Assembly: GCA_964615375.1 (NCBI GenBank) | Contig: CAZTOW010000012.1 | Span: forward strand, 124,001-188,000 | DNA: 64,000 nt | Origin: CAZKWG01 sp964615375 | Lineage (GTDB): Bacteria > Myxococcota_A > UBA796 > CAZKWG01 | Direction of reading: 5' to 3' | In this document: piece after piece, positions 16,484 through 25,769 of the stretch | How the letters are laid out: each line of letters opens with the position of its first letter | Numbering within the stretch: the stretch's first letter is position 1 | Notes under the pieces: generated by a model | Told to the model about the DNA's origin: nothing | Seen by the model: only the letters and a program-made list of their open reading frames with translations | Databases searched by the model: none | Translations under genes and position numbers: made by a program

Positions 16484-18309
16484 TCCTCGCGCTCGCGCTG
16501 CTCTTCGCCTGCGACGAGGAGTATGGCGATCTGCCGTGGTTCGACGGCCCCTCGGGCGCCGCCGTGCTGGACCCCGCCGACGGGGGGCCCTTCGACGAGC
16601 CGGTGGGCTTCGTGGCGAACTCCCGGGGCGGCACCATCGTCCCCATCGACGTCAAGCACGTCACCCTCCTGGCGGACCAGCCGGGCTCGCCCTTCCTGGC
16701 GCCCCGGCAGATCGCCACGGGCGACGAGCGACGCCTGGACCAGATCGCCGTCTACGCCACCGAAGCTGAGGACGTGACGCTCTACGCCGCGGATCTGGCC
16801 TTCGGCGTGCTGGTGGAGGCGCCCTATCTGCGCGGCGCCGAGCCCTTCCCCGAGCGCGTGGAGGCCACCAGCACCGAGGCGAGCTTCCTCGATCTGGACG
16901 GCAGCGGCGACAGCCCCACGCTCACCGACATCGAGCTGCGCAACGGCTACACCACCACCGAGGACTGGACGGTGGAATACGACGGCGCGCGCTGGTGGGC
17001 CAAGGGCTCGCGCTCGGGCCAGCAGAGCGCCGAGCCGGTCGCAGGCGAGGCTTACTGCTCGGATCGGCGCGAGCTCTGCTTCACGCTGAGCGGGACGGCC
17101 ACCGAGGGGGACCGCTTCGAGCTGAGCACGGACGCGGGCATCGTCGAGCACGATCTGGGCGGGCTCATCCTCGGGCTCGCGCGGGTGCCGGGCCAGGATC
17201 TGCTGGTCGCCGCCGTCTGGGACGACGAGAGCGCCGCGGGCTCCATCGTCTTCTTCGATCTGGCGGCGGGGCAGGAGAGCGGCCGGATCGCGCTCGGCGA
17301 GGGCGCCCAGCCCGCCCGCTTCAGCTTCGGCGAGGGCGTGATCTACGTCACCGACGCCCAGCTCCCGCAGCTCTACACGCTGACGCTGGACGCGGCGGAC
17401 CCCTCGGCCTCGGCCCTCCAGACCCTCGACCTCCCCACCCCTGCGTCGGCGGTGGCCTGGGTCCAGACCTCCTCCGGCCCGCGCCTGGCCGTGGGGCTGA
17501 CCGAGCTGTACCGGGTCGATCTCTACGACCTGACGACCGCGAGCTGGGTGGACGCCAACGTCTTCGACGACGAGGTCGCCGGCATCTCCATGCACTCGTC
17601 CATCGTCGGGCTGGCCGCGACGCCCGAGCCCATCCGCCTCCAGCAGGAGACCGCCTGGGGCGCCGACATCGAGGCGCCCACCGTCGCGATCACGACGTCG
17701 GAGGGCACGCTCACGATGATGGACGCCGAGAGCGGCTGCCTGGCGACCGAAGAGGAGGGGCCCACGCTCGCGTCGAGCTCCTCGGGCGAGACCGTCTCCT
17801 TCGCCGACGTGGGGCAGAGCTCCTCGCCCGCCTTCCTCGTGGACGACTCCACGGGCTGGGGGGTGGTGGTCAACCCCTGCGGCGGCGTGGCCCGGGACGA
17901 GAGCTGGGTGATCCGCTACGATCAGGCGGTCGGCGCCTGGGAGGTCGAGGGCACCCGCTCGGACATCCAGGAGGCGATGGCCTGGGAGGAGACCCGCTAC
18001 GTGAGCGATCGCGCGGAGGTGAGCTTCACCATCCTCAATGGCCAGCTCCCCCCGACCAGCGGCGACTCCTTCGCGTTCACCGTGGACGACGGCGTGCTGA
18101 CCATCGACGAGCTGATCAGCTCGGACGGCAGCTCCACCCCGCTGGCCGCCCCCGCCGCGCCCGTGATCTTCCAGACGGAGAACGGCCCAACCGGCGGCGG
18201 CTGGGATCCGCTGGACCGCCAGACCTACGTGCTGCTGCCCGTGACCAACCTGAACCTCGTGATGCGCACCCGCCTGTCGAGCTGGGACGTCGAGGTGGTC
18301 TGGCGTTAG
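16465..18309 (+). CDS. Beta-propeller lipoprotein with duplicated module
   Basis: A 614-residue lipoprotein with leader MGRQPLILALALLFAC (Cys16). GTG 16465 lies within the end of the previous gene and follows GAGG with an 8-nt gap; the long open frame upstream is a shadow. The protein is acidic and beta-rich with propeller-like repeats (LAVGLTELYRVDLYDLTTAS). It contains two copies of a module of about 70 residues: DWTVEYDGARWWAKGSRSG...YCSDRRELCFTLSG and SWVIRYDQAVGAWEVEGTRS...YVSDRAEVSFTILNG, each ending G-D-x-F-x-[LF]. A weaker copy occurs in the upstream protein. It is probably co-expressed with it and works at the outer membrane. The stop shares four bases with the convergent HEAT/TPR gene. 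Confidence 0.75.
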   Translation: MGRQPLILALALLFACDEEYGDLPWFDGPSGAAVLDPADGGPFDEPVGFVANSRGGTIVPIDVKHVTLLADQPGSPFLAPRQIATGDERRLDQIAVYATEAEDVTLYAADLAFGVLVEAPYLRGAEPFPERVEATSTEASFLDLDGSGDSPTLTDIELRNGYTTTEDWTVEYDGARWWAKGSRSGQQSAEPVAGEAYCSDRRELCFTLSGTATEGDRFELSTDAGIVEHDLGGLILGLARVPGQDLLVAAVWDDESAAGSIVFFDLAAGQESGRIALGEGAQPARFSFGEGVIYVTDAQLPQLYTLTLDAADPSASALQTLDLPTPASAVAWVQTSSGPRLAVGLTELYRVDLYDLTTASWVDANVFDDEVAGISMHSSIVGLAATPEPIRLQQETAWGADIEAPTVAITTSEGTLTMMDAESGCLATEEEGPTLASSSSGETVSFADVGQSSSPAFLVDDSTGWGVVVNPCGGVARDESWVIRYDQAVGAWEVEGTRSDIQEAMAWEETRYVSDRAEVSFTILNGQLPPTSGDSFAFTVDDGVLTIDELISSDGSSTPLAAPAAPVIFQTENGPTGGGWDPLDRQTYVLLPVTNLNLVMRTRLSSWDVEVVWR

Positions 18310-19571
18310 GCGGCGGGGATCCCCTCGAGGCGCGCGGCGGCGGCCTCGACGTGGGGGGCGCGCTTGCGCTTCTCCTTCTTGAGGAAGGTCTCCCAGAGGG
18401 GGCGGGCCTCGTCCCCGCGGCCGAGCGCCAGCAACAGCTCGCCGTAGAGGAACCAGGTGTCGGCCGGAGCGCGTTTGGCCTGCGTGGCCTGCTCCAGCGC
18501 CTCGGCCGCCTCCGCCCGCCGACCCGCGCGCGCCAGCAGGATCCCGCGCGCGCGCAACGCCGGGCCGCCCTCCACCAGCTCGGGGACCAGCGCCGCGGCG
18601 GCGATCCGGTCCTCCTCGCGCACCGTGTCCTCGGCGGGCAGATCGTCCCCGCGGAGCGCGTCAGCGCGGCAGCCCTGATCGACGGTCTCCAGAAGATCGG
18701 CCTCTCCCGCCCGATAGAAGGTGCGCCCGAGGAGCTGGAGGGCCGGTCCGGGCTCCGGCTCGCCCGCCCGGCGGATGAACATGCGCCGCAGCGGGGACGG
18801 CGCCCCCTCGGCGATCAGGCGCCAGCCGTCCTCGGTGGCCTCCACCACGCCGCTCTCCGAGACGGCCCAGATCACGCGCGGCCCCTGGCCCTCGGGGTTC
18901 ACCTCGCCCGCGTCGAGCCCGTCGCTGGCCCAGGCGCCCTGGAGCGGGCCCGCGGTGGCCGCGAGCACGTCCAGCGCCGTGGAGACCGCCTCCCCGTGGA
19001 CACCGGAGAGGGCGAGCTCGGCCAGGATCGGCCGCGCGGAGCGGTAGCCGACCGCGGAGCAGACCCGCGCTACCTCGGCGAGCGCGTCGGGCTTGAGCCG
19101 CCGGTCGCGGAGCAGCTCGACCACCTGCCGCTCCAGGTCCGGGTTCCCCATCGCCTGGATGGACATGCAGAGCCGCATCAGGCCCACGGCGGCGCCCACG
19201 CGCACGCCCCCGCGCGGGTCGCGCAGCCCCATCGCGATCTGCTGGAAGGCCTCGGGCATCCCCAGGCAGGCCAGCATCGAGAAGAAGCCCGCGTTCACGC
19301 CCGGGTCCACGCAGCGGATCAGGCCGAAGAGCTCGCGCCGGGTCGTGGCGTCCAGCTCGGCGGCGCGCGGCCCGACCCGGTAGCGGGACAGGATGTCGGC
19401 GGCGGCGCTGGCCACGGTGAGGCGCACCGCCGGGCTCGGGTCGCGCTGGGCGAGATCGACCAGGCGCTCCAGCAGCTCGGGGCGGCCGACCCGCGAGAGG
19501 TCGCGGGCGGCGGCGGCGCGCTCGGACAGCTTGTTCGAGGACAGCGAGGCGATGGGGTCCTGCGTCTCCAC
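18306..19571 (-). CDS. HEAT-repeat and TPR protein
   Basis: A 421-residue helical-repeat protein. The N-terminal 170 residues hold HEAT-like repeats (AAARDLSRVGRPELLERLVD, LAQRDPSPAVRLTVASAAAD, AIGLRDPRGGVRVGAAVGL-type units). The C-terminal 110 residues are TPR-like (ADTWFLYGELLLALGRGDEA). GTG 19571 follows GGGAGGAGG with about 9 nt spacing and is only 19 nt from the upstream stop, so the longer frame starting at 19730 is rejected. It is co-transcribed with the PDZ-TPR-thioredoxin fusion. Probably a cytoplasmic scaffold, since no signal peptide is present; its role is unknown. Confidence 0.65.
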   Translation of the reverse strand: METQDPIASLSSNKLSERAAAARDLSRVGRPELLERLVDLAQRDPSPAVRLTVASAAADILSRYRVGPRAAELDATTRRELFGLIRCVDPGVNAGFFSMLACLGMPEAFQQIAMGLRDPRGGVRVGAAVGLMRLCMSIQAMGNPDLERQVVELLRDRRLKPDALAEVARVCSAVGYRSARPILAELALSGVHGEAVSTALDVLAATAGPLQGAWASDGLDAGEVNPEGQGPRVIWAVSESGVVEATEDGWRLIAEGAPSPLRRMFIRRAGEPEPGPALQLLGRTFYRAGEADLLETVDQGCRADALRGDDLPAEDTVREEDRIAAAALVPELVEGGPALRARGILLARAGRRAEAAEALEQATQAKRAPADTWFLYGELLLALGRGDEARPLWETFLKKEKRKRAPHVEAAAARLEGIPAA

Positions 19572-19590
19572 GGTGGTGGCCTCCTCCCTC

Positions 19591-21684
19591 TCAAGGTAAC
19601 GTGAGCGCCACCCAGGCGAGGCCCTGCCCCCGGACCGCCACCAGCAGCGCGTCTCGCCCGTCCCCGTCGAGATCGGCCGCGGCCAGCCGGCTCTCCGCCT
19701 GAAGCGCGAGCGTGAATGCCGGCTGGCCACGCGCGTCCAAGCCCACGATCACGCCGTCCTCGCGCGCCAGCACCGCGCGCGCGCCCCCGTCCGCCCCGAA
19801 GCGCCCGGACACGCAGCTCACCGCGATCCGGCTGGCGACGCCGCCATTCGCCAGGGCGCAGGCCCCGTCGGGGGCGGGGGAGGGCGCCTCGGCCCCGCTC
19901 GCCGTGATCCAGCGCCGCGTCTGCCCGTCCACGGCCCAGAGGCCGCCGTCCCCGGCCGCCAGGTCCTCGGCGCCGCCCGGGACGCGCAGCGTGACGGCGC
20001 CCTCTCCGTTCAGGGCCAGGATCTCGTCCTCGGTCGCCACCCACAGCAGCCCGCCCGTGGCCACGAGATCCTCGATCGGGCCCGGCACGGTCAGGAACCA
20101 GCGCGACCCGCCCTCTGGCGTCCAGGCGCGCACCCAGGGATCCCCGGGCGAGGCCGCCACCGGGCCCTCCAGCCAGGCCACGCGGGCGTCCGCCTTCAGC
20201 TCGGGGGGGCCGGGCATGGGGAGGGCCACCTGCGGGCCCTCGGCGGTGAGCGTGAGACGGGCCGGCACGCTCCCAGCCAGGCCCAGCAGCCCACCCTCGG
20301 CGTCCAGGGCCAGATCTCCCACGCCCTGCAGCGAGCGGAAGCCGAGCAGCCTGGACTCGCCGGCGCTCCGGGCCCGCCCCAGCACGGGGTGGGTCTGCGC
20401 CGACTCGGCCAGGGCGAGCTCGACCTGCCGCGTCATCCGCGCCATCCCCGAGGGAGACCAGCCCTGGTCCACCAGGCGCAGGGCCCCGTCGCGCCCCAGC
20501 AGGCGCGAGGACGGGATGGGGCCCACGCCGAAGCGGGCCGCGAGCTCGGGCGCGTGGGTCACCGGCATCGTGAGGTTCAGGCGGCGGACCGTGCGATCCA
20601 CCGCCGCGCGGTCGCCCGGGTCGTCCACGCTCACCGCCAGGATGGAGACGCCCTCCCGGCCCTTCTGCTGCCAGAGCGCCTCCAGGTGCGGGAGCTCCTG
20701 CATGCAGGGCGCGCACCAGGAGGCCCAGAAGTTGATCAGCACGGGCCTGCCGCGCTGAGCCTCCAGGCTCCAGGAGGATCCGTCCAGCAGGGTCACGGCG
20801 AAGTCGGGGATGGGCGTCATCGCCGCGTGCCAGGGCTCCTCGGGGAGGCCGGGGAGGCCGAGCTCCTCGAGCAGGCTCCCCCCCGCCCGCGCCCGCGCCA
20901 GCGCCGTCGCCACCTCCGCCGCCTCGTCGAGCCTGCCGAGCGCCTGCAGCGAGCGCGCCAGCATGGAGCGCCCCCAGGGATCTCCCCCGGCGTCGCCGCG
21001 CCCGCCCTGGGCGTCGAGCAGGTCCGGCGGTCGGCCCGCCTCCACCCGGCGAAGGCGCTCCACCGCCTCCGCGTAGGCGCCCGCCCGGTAGAGGGCCTCG
21101 GCCGCCAGGAACTGGAGGTCCATGTCCTCGGGTCGCGCCTCGGCCAGCACCCGGGCCGCCGCCGCCGCCGCTTGCGGCCTGCCCCGGCCCTCCTGGCGCA
21201 GGGCCCGCGCCGCCGCCCTCCCCGGGATCTCCCCGGCGAAGTCCGCCTCCACCAGCCGCTCCGCCGCCCGCTCGGCCCGCGCCGGGCTCCCCCGGGAGAG
21301 CGCTTGTCGGAGGTCCAGGATCTCGCCGACCTCCTGCCGATCCTCGCGCTCGGGGCGCGCGCCGCGGGTCACGGGGACGACGCGCTCGGCCGCGCCCAGC
21401 GGGCCCGCCACCGTGAGCGTCAGGGTCTCTCCCGGGGGGCCGGGCAGCATCGCCGCCAGGGCCGCGGCCTCCACCGCGCCCAGCCGCGCCGCGTCGACGC
21501 CCACCACCCGGTCGCCCACCGCGATCCCGGCCTGCTCGGCGCCGCTTCCGGGCACCACCCCGGTCACCACCAGGCCCTCGTCCAGCGCCAGGTAGCGGAC
21601 GCCGACCAGGCCGCGGGCAGGCCCGGGATCGCGCGGCGTGTGCGCGCAGCCCAGGGCCAGGAGCAGCGGGAGGGTTAAGCTCAC
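19591..21684 (-). CDS. PDZ-TPR-thioredoxin (TlpA-like)-propeller lipoprotein
   Basis: A 697-residue multidomain lipoprotein. The leader MSLTLPLLLALGC puts the lipid on Cys13. A PDZ-like domain at about 24-100 contains GLVVTGVVPGSGAEQAGIAV. TPR-like helices cover about 120-270 (LQFLAAEALYRAGAYAEAVE). A TlpA/AhpC-type thioredoxin domain spans about 290-435, with active site WCAPC (Cys324, Cys327) after RPVLINFWAS. The last 250 residues form a propeller-like part ending in a VCBS/FG-GAP-like ADLDGDGRDALLVAV. A periplasmic disulfide reductase tied to scaffolding domains is likely. GTG 21684 lies only 33 nt from the divergent gene at 21718. Confidence 0.75.
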   Translation of the reverse strand: MSLTLPLLLALGCAHTPRDPGPARGLVGVRYLALDEGLVVTGVVPGSGAEQAGIAVGDRVVGVDAARLGAVEAAALAAMLPGPPGETLTLTVAGPLGAAERVVPVTRGARPEREDRQEVGEILDLRQALSRGSPARAERAAERLVEADFAGEIPGRAAARALRQEGRGRPQAAAAAARVLAEARPEDMDLQFLAAEALYRAGAYAEAVERLRRVEAGRPPDLLDAQGGRGDAGGDPWGRSMLARSLQALGRLDEAAEVATALARARAGGSLLEELGLPGLPEEPWHAAMTPIPDFAVTLLDGSSWSLEAQRGRPVLINFWASWCAPCMQELPHLEALWQQKGREGVSILAVSVDDPGDRAAVDRTVRRLNLTMPVTHAPELAARFGVGPIPSSRLLGRDGALRLVDQGWSPSGMARMTRQVELALAESAQTHPVLGRARSAGESRLLGFRSLQGVGDLALDAEGGLLGLAGSVPARLTLTAEGPQVALPMPGPPELKADARVAWLEGPVAASPGDPWVRAWTPEGGSRWFLTVPGPIEDLVATGGLLWVATEDEILALNGEGAVTLRVPGGAEDLAAGDGGLWAVDGQTRRWITASGAEAPSPAPDGACALANGGVASRIAVSCVSGRFGADGGARAVLAREDGVIVGLDARGQPAFTLALQAESRLAAADLDGDGRDALLVAVRGQGLAWVALTLP

Positions 21685-21717
21685 GCGCTGACCCTATCCC
21701 CGCGAGACGGAGCCGCC

Positions 21718-22965
21718 ATGCTGTTGCTCGTGTTCCTCGGCTGCGCGAACAACATCCAGACCCTCTACGAGCAGGAGAAGGCCGCGGTGCTGGCCGCTCC
21801 TGCCGCGCTCGGCGCCAGCTGGGACCCCGAGCTGCGCGTGCGCCTCTCCGACCCCGCCCTGGAGGTGCTCAGCCAGGCCGCCCTGGAGAGCGGGCTCTTG
21901 AAGGCCGAGGACAAGATCCGCTGGGAGGGGCCGCTGGGCGTGGAGGCCGAGCTCTCCCCCAAGCTGGAGGTCAAGTCGCTGGAGCTGCGCGCGTCCAAGG
22001 AGTGCGACGCCTGCCTGGACCTCAGCGCCAGCCTGAGCGGGACCGGGAACTGGAAGGTGGGCAGCCTCAAGGGAGAGGTGCCGCTCTCCCTGGACATCGG
22101 CGGGGTCGTGGCCTTCGAGGTGAAGAAGGTGGACAGCTCGTTCCAGGTGACGGGCAAGCTCAAGAACGTGAGCCAGGTCAAGATCAAGACCACCACGGTG
22201 GGCGACCTGGACATCGCGAAGCCCATCCAGAGCTGGGGCAAGGAGCTCTCCGATCACGTCCCGCCCTTCGATCTCGGCGAGTTCGGCGGGGACGAGGTGC
22301 CGCTCCGCGCGCTGCGGCTGGCGACCGTGGGCGGCACGCTGGCGGTGGAGGCGGTCACCGACGTCGCGGGCGGCGGCCCGCTGACCGGACCGGTGCCCGC
22401 GCTGAAGGACGGGTGGGAGCTGGCGATCAGCCAGAAGACCGCGCTGGCGCTGATGCGGCGCGCGGCCTTCGAGGAGGGCGTGATCGACTACGACGTCGCG
22501 GCGGACCCCCGCTACCTGGACGTCAACGGCACGATGTTCACGATGGGCGTGCGCCTGTGGCGGCTCACCAGCCGCGGCTGGTGGCGCGACTACGAGGTGA
22601 CCGGCAACATCGACATCCTCCCGCGCAGCGTGCGCCTCGTGCCCAAGCAGGCGCGCGAGGGCGACAAGAGCGAGGGCGCGGGCGTGGCGGACCCGCTGGC
22701 GCTGCTGGCGGAGGGCAAGATCCTGGAGGTCGTCGAGGAGGGCCTGGAGCAGACGCTGCCGTCCGGCCAGTCCACCGACATCGGCGGGCAGTCGCTGGAG
22801 CTGCGAGCCAGCTCGGTCAAGGGCATGGGCGGCGCCCTGGTGGTGAGCGGGAGCATGAAGCTGGGCGACGGGAAGGACGACGAGCCCTCGGGCGGATCGG
22901 GCGGGTCGGAGAAGAAGGGCGTCAAGAAGCCGAACCGCGAGCGGAAGCCGCGCGGGGACCACTAA
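21718..22965 (+). CDS. Lipoprotein of unknown function
   Basis: A 415-residue lipoprotein with a very short leader MLLLVFLGC (Cys9). ATG 21718 follows CGGAG with 5 nt spacing. The body alternates hydrophobic and polar residues (beta-rich) with long amphipathic stretches, for example KVDSSFQVTGKLKNVSQVKI and LRLATVGGTLAVEAVTDVAG. A Lys/Arg/Gly-rich tail of about 40 residues follows. The alternation is compatible with a lipid- or protein-binding beta sheet (TULIP- or LEA2-like), but I see no diagnostic motif. It is divergent from the PDZ-thioredoxin fusion, 33 nt apart; the stop overlaps the convergent MATE gene stop by four bases. Confidence 0.65.
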   Translation: MLLLVFLGCANNIQTLYEQEKAAVLAAPAALGASWDPELRVRLSDPALEVLSQAALESGLLKAEDKIRWEGPLGVEAELSPKLEVKSLELRASKECDACLDLSASLSGTGNWKVGSLKGEVPLSLDIGGVVAFEVKKVDSSFQVTGKLKNVSQVKIKTTTVGDLDIAKPIQSWGKELSDHVPPFDLGEFGGDEVPLRALRLATVGGTLAVEAVTDVAGGGPLTGPVPALKDGWELAISQKTALALMRRAAFEEGVIDYDVAADPRYLDVNGTMFTMGVRLWRLTSRGWWRDYEVTGNIDILPRSVRLVPKQAREGDKSEGAGVADPLALLAEGKILEVVEEGLEQTLPSGQSTDIGGQSLELRASSVKGMGGALVVSGSMKLGDGKDDEPSGGSGGSEKKGVKKPNRERKPRGDH

Positions 22966-24269
22966 ACCTGGACGTGGAGCCAGCGGCCTCGGGCGATGGC
23001 GTAGCCCTTGCCCAGGGCCTTGGCGAAGGTGGTCAGGTTGATCGCCCACCACACGCCCGCCGCGCCCCAGCCGAGCGGGATGGCCAGGGCCCAGCCCAGC
23101 GGCACGCGGAGCGCGTTGAGCGGGGCTGACCAGAACAGCAGCGTGCGCGTGTCGCCCGCCCCCTCCAGGCCGCCCTCGAACAGGGCCTCCAGCGCCACGA
23201 AGAGCTGGGAGAAGGCCAGGACTCGCGCGTAGACCACGGCCTGGGCCAGCACGGCAGGGTCGTCCGTGAACAGCGCGCTGAGCGGCGCCGCCCCGAACCA
23301 GAAGGCCGCCGCCGCCACCAGGCCCAGCCCCACCGAGAGCGGCAGCGCCAGCCGCACCGCCGCGCGCGCCTGCTCGGGCTCGCCTGCCCCCAGCCGCCGC
23401 CCCACCACGCTCGCCACCCCCAGCGAGACGCCCAGGAAGGCGGGCCAGGTGAAGCTCTCCAGCGCGGAGAAGCCCACACCCAGCGCGGCGTTGACCTCCG
23501 GCCCCAGCGGGCTCACCGCCACCCGCAGCAGCGCCCAGTAGACCAGCGCGTAGGCGAGGGTGTTGAGCGCGATGGGCAGCCCGATGCGGCCGACGCGGGT
23601 GAGGGTCCCGTCGACGCGCAGGTCGGAGGCGCGCAGGCCCGACAGCGCGCGCAGCACGGCGAGGCCCGCCAGCACCGCCAGCGCGCGCGAGGCCCCGGTC
23701 GAGAGCGCCGCCCCCATCACCCCGAACCCGAGGACGTGGATGAAGAGGCGGTTCATCGCCATGTTCAGCGCCACGCCGAGCGTCTGCATCGAGAGCGCCA
23801 GCCCCGTGCGCCCCATGGCGATGAGCGCCGCGTCGATCACCGGCTCCAGGGCGAGCGGCGCGCTGGCCAGGGCCACGCCGCGCAGGTAGCTCGCCGCCTC
23901 CACGGCCGGGGCGCCCGTGAGCCCCAGCAGACCCGCGATGGCCGGCGCCAGCGCCCACAGGAGGATCCCGCTGATCAGGGCCACGCCCAGCGCTCCCGTC
24001 AGCGCGTTGCCGATCACCCGCCGCCGCAGGACATCGTCCCCCGCCCCCGTCGCCCGCGCCACCAGCGGGCCCGTCCCGGCGAACACCAGGGCGTAGGCGG
24101 CAAAGGTCGCGATGACGACGAAGGTGCAGCTCCCCACGGCGGCCTGCGCGGCCACGCCCAGGTCGGCCACCGCGTGCTGGCTCAGCACCCGCCACCCGTT
24201 GCTGAGGATGGCCGAGACCATGGCGGGCAGGGCGAGGGCCACGATCTCGCGGCGGGTCACGGGGGGCAT
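22962..24269 (-). CDS. MATE family multidrug/metabolite exporter
   Basis: A 435-residue membrane protein with about twelve hydrophobic helices in two homologous halves. Recognisable MATE elements include IVALALPAMVSAILSNGWRV at the start, AVADLGVAAQAAVG, GTGPLVARATGAGD and, in the second half, GVASVVGRRLGAGEPEQARA. MATE proteins export cationic drugs or metabolites using Na+ or H+ gradients; the substrate is unknown here. ATG 24269 is 66 nt from the divergent asnS start. No regulator sits next to it. Confidence 0.88.
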   Translation of the reverse strand: MPPVTRREIVALALPAMVSAILSNGWRVLSQHAVADLGVAAQAAVGSCTFVVIATFAAYALVFAGTGPLVARATGAGDDVLRRRVIGNALTGALGVALISGILLWALAPAIAGLLGLTGAPAVEAASYLRGVALASAPLALEPVIDAALIAMGRTGLALSMQTLGVALNMAMNRLFIHVLGFGVMGAALSTGASRALAVLAGLAVLRALSGLRASDLRVDGTLTRVGRIGLPIALNTLAYALVYWALLRVAVSPLGPEVNAALGVGFSALESFTWPAFLGVSLGVASVVGRRLGAGEPEQARAAVRLALPLSVGLGLVAAAAFWFGAAPLSALFTDDPAVLAQAVVYARVLAFSQLFVALEALFEGGLEGAGDTRTLLFWSAPLNALRVPLGWALAIPLGWGAAGVWWAINLTTFAKALGKGYAIARGRWLHVQV

Positions 24270-24335
24270 CGGCGGAGCCTATCGCGGCATCGCCGGCTCG
24301 GTCGGGTTATCTTCCGACCTCTCTCCGAGGAAGAC

Positions 24336-25721
<1,386 letters not shown>

Positions 25722-25726
25722 GCGGT

Positions 25727-25762
25727 GCGGGTCAGGCGTCGTGAGTTGGGCGCCTGACCCGC
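25727..25762. terminator. 12-bp inverted repeat between convergent asnS and pilY1
   Basis: GCGGGTCAGGCG (25727-25738) and CGCCTGACCCGC (25751-25762) are perfect complements around a 12-nt loop, lying between the two convergent stops. No T-run follows on either strand, so this may be a factor-assisted or weak bidirectional terminator. Confidence 0.45.
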
Positions 25763-25769
25763 GCCCCGA

